Shown: positions 10,950-11,504 of the stretch, piece by piece
How the letters are laid out: every line of letters starts with the position of its first letter
Numbering within the stretch: position 1 is the first letter of the stretch
Position numbers and translations under genes: made by a program
Source of the DNA: CAZCBJ01 sp964496705
GTDB taxonomy: Bacteria > Chloroflexota > Anaerolineae > Anaerolineales > Anaerolineaceae
Length of the DNA stretch: 11,504 bases
Direction of reading: 5' to 3'
NCBI GenBank assembly: GCA_964496705.1
Contig: CAZCBJ010000116.1
Span: 1-11,504 of the forward strand
The notes under the pieces: generated by a model
The model's database searches: none
What the model was told of the DNA's origin: nothing
Seen by the model: only the letters and a program-made list of their open reading frames with translations

Positions 10950-11504
10950 GTGACATCGAGAAGATACACCATTGGCGCACTGGCTGGCTGGCAAGCTTAT
11001 TCTGGCACGATGGACAGCTTCATCAGCCATGTCTTGCGCGGAATCCAGGCTGCCGCTGCAGATTTGGATTTGAATTTGATGATTGGCTGCGGGCTGGGCG
11101 AGGCTTATGGGGTGGGGTACGGACGCCCGGCCTGGCCGATGCTGCTCCCGGAGGTTGATTTCATCCCCATCGGTCCGTGGAACACGGATGGGCTGGTGGT
11201 GATACCGCCATTGGCAACCCCGCGTGGGTTGGAGTACTTCCGCGGACTCATCGACGCCCGTTTTCCGTTTGTCTTCGCTGGAGATCGCGAATCGGGGCCG
11301 GCGGTGGTGGTGGATAATACGGGTGGGATCAGGAAGTCGGTGGAACATCTCTATCTTCATGGGCACCGGCGGATTGCGTTTATTTCCGGCCGCGATCCTG
11401 GCAACGAAGGGGACGGCCGCATCCGTCTGCGCGCGTTTTCTACCAGTGTGCGCGAACTGGGATTGCAGTTTGATGAGGGGTTGGTTGAGCAAGGTTTTCA
11501 TACC
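10950..11504 (+). CDS. LacI-type periplasmic-binding-like sensor domain protein without helix-turn-helix (partial)
   Basis: There are 185 codons, open to the window edge, starting at GTG 10950; GGAGAG lies 11 bases upstream. The sequence begins directly with the first strand of a type 1 periplasmic-binding fold (YTIGALAGW, 6-14), then FISHVLRGIQAAAADLDLNLMIGC (24-47), DGLVVIPP (80-87), FVFAGDR (107-113), VVVDNTGGIRKSVEHL (119-134) and GHRRIAFISGRDPGN (138-152), as in the effector domain of LacI-family regulators. The DNA-binding headpiece and any signal peptide are absent. In Chloroflexota and relatives such cytoplasmic domains are often fused to C-terminal signalling modules (PAS, GGDEF, histidine kinase or HTH); the missing half would decide which. 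The ligand is probably a sugar, perhaps linked to the upstream operon. Confidence 0.8.
   Translation, partial: MTSRRYTIGALAGWQAYSGTMDSFISHVLRGIQAAAADLDLNLMIGCGLGEAYGVGYGRPAWPMLLPEVDFIPIGPWNTDGLVVIPPLATPRGLEYFRGLIDARFPFVFAGDRESGPAVVVDNTGGIRKSVEHLYLHGHRRIAFISGRDPGNEGDGRIRLRAFSTSVRELGLQFDEGLVEQGFHT

Noticed and set aside
10206..11501. Long minus-strand reading frame (431 codons)
   Set aside because: It lies opposite a recognisable DUF922 gene and a clear LacI-type domain, its composition is unnatural (Arg/His/Pro-rich runs), and it shows no domain I know.

Overview
The window looks like chromosomal DNA from a heterotrophic bacterium, most plausibly Chloroflexota (Anaerolineae-like). This is inferred from protein style only: a small membrane protein running into an NPFPPPTL proline-rich tail, a periplasmic-binding-type sensor domain with no DNA-binding headpiece, a DUF922 lipoprotein-like protein with a Pro/Thr linker, and moderately GC-rich codon use. 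There is no rRNA, tRNA, CRISPR array, insertion sequence or phage gene. The sequence is densely coding and most starts have good Shine-Dalgarno sites.

Layout. (1) Positions 1-1477: a leftward partial membrane protein, a shared promoter region with an 11-bp-spaced direct repeat, then a rightward ATGA-overlapping pair (a membrane-anchored PepSY-like protein and a membrane protein ending in a zinc ribbon), closed by a strong terminator at 1500-1534. (2) 1578-2703: a nucleotidyltransferase-fold protein overlapping a very short inorganic-pyrophosphatase-like protein by 20 bp. (3) 2751-3719, leftward: a six-helix membrane protein followed by a winged-helix regulator. Their promoter has near-consensus -35 and -10 boxes, a perfect 16-bp palindrome filling the spacer and a second dyad over the probable transcription start, so the pair is probably autoregulated. 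(4) 3720-4063: a 344-base gap holding that promoter, a possible gene remnant and the promoter of the next operon. (5) 4064-10874: six tightly spaced rightward genes, namely a GH38 alpha-mannosidase, a small tyrosine-phosphatase-fold protein, an enolase-superfamily acid-sugar dehydratase, a GNAT-like acyltransferase, a YwaF/TMEM164-type membrane protein and a DUF922 HExxH protein, with an 18-codon ORF bridging the second and third. (6) 10950 to the end: the start of a LacI-type sugar-binding-domain protein without a helix-turn-helix, cut by the window edge.

How the genes may work together. Region 5 looks like a carbohydrate-use operon: the mannosidase would release sugars from alpha-mannosides, the dehydratase would act on a sugar acid, and the binding-domain protein just downstream could sense a sugar. 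The roles of the phosphatase-fold protein, the acyltransferase and the two envelope proteins are not evident from sequence. Family assignments come from recalled motifs, without database searches; the operon's combined function is inference.
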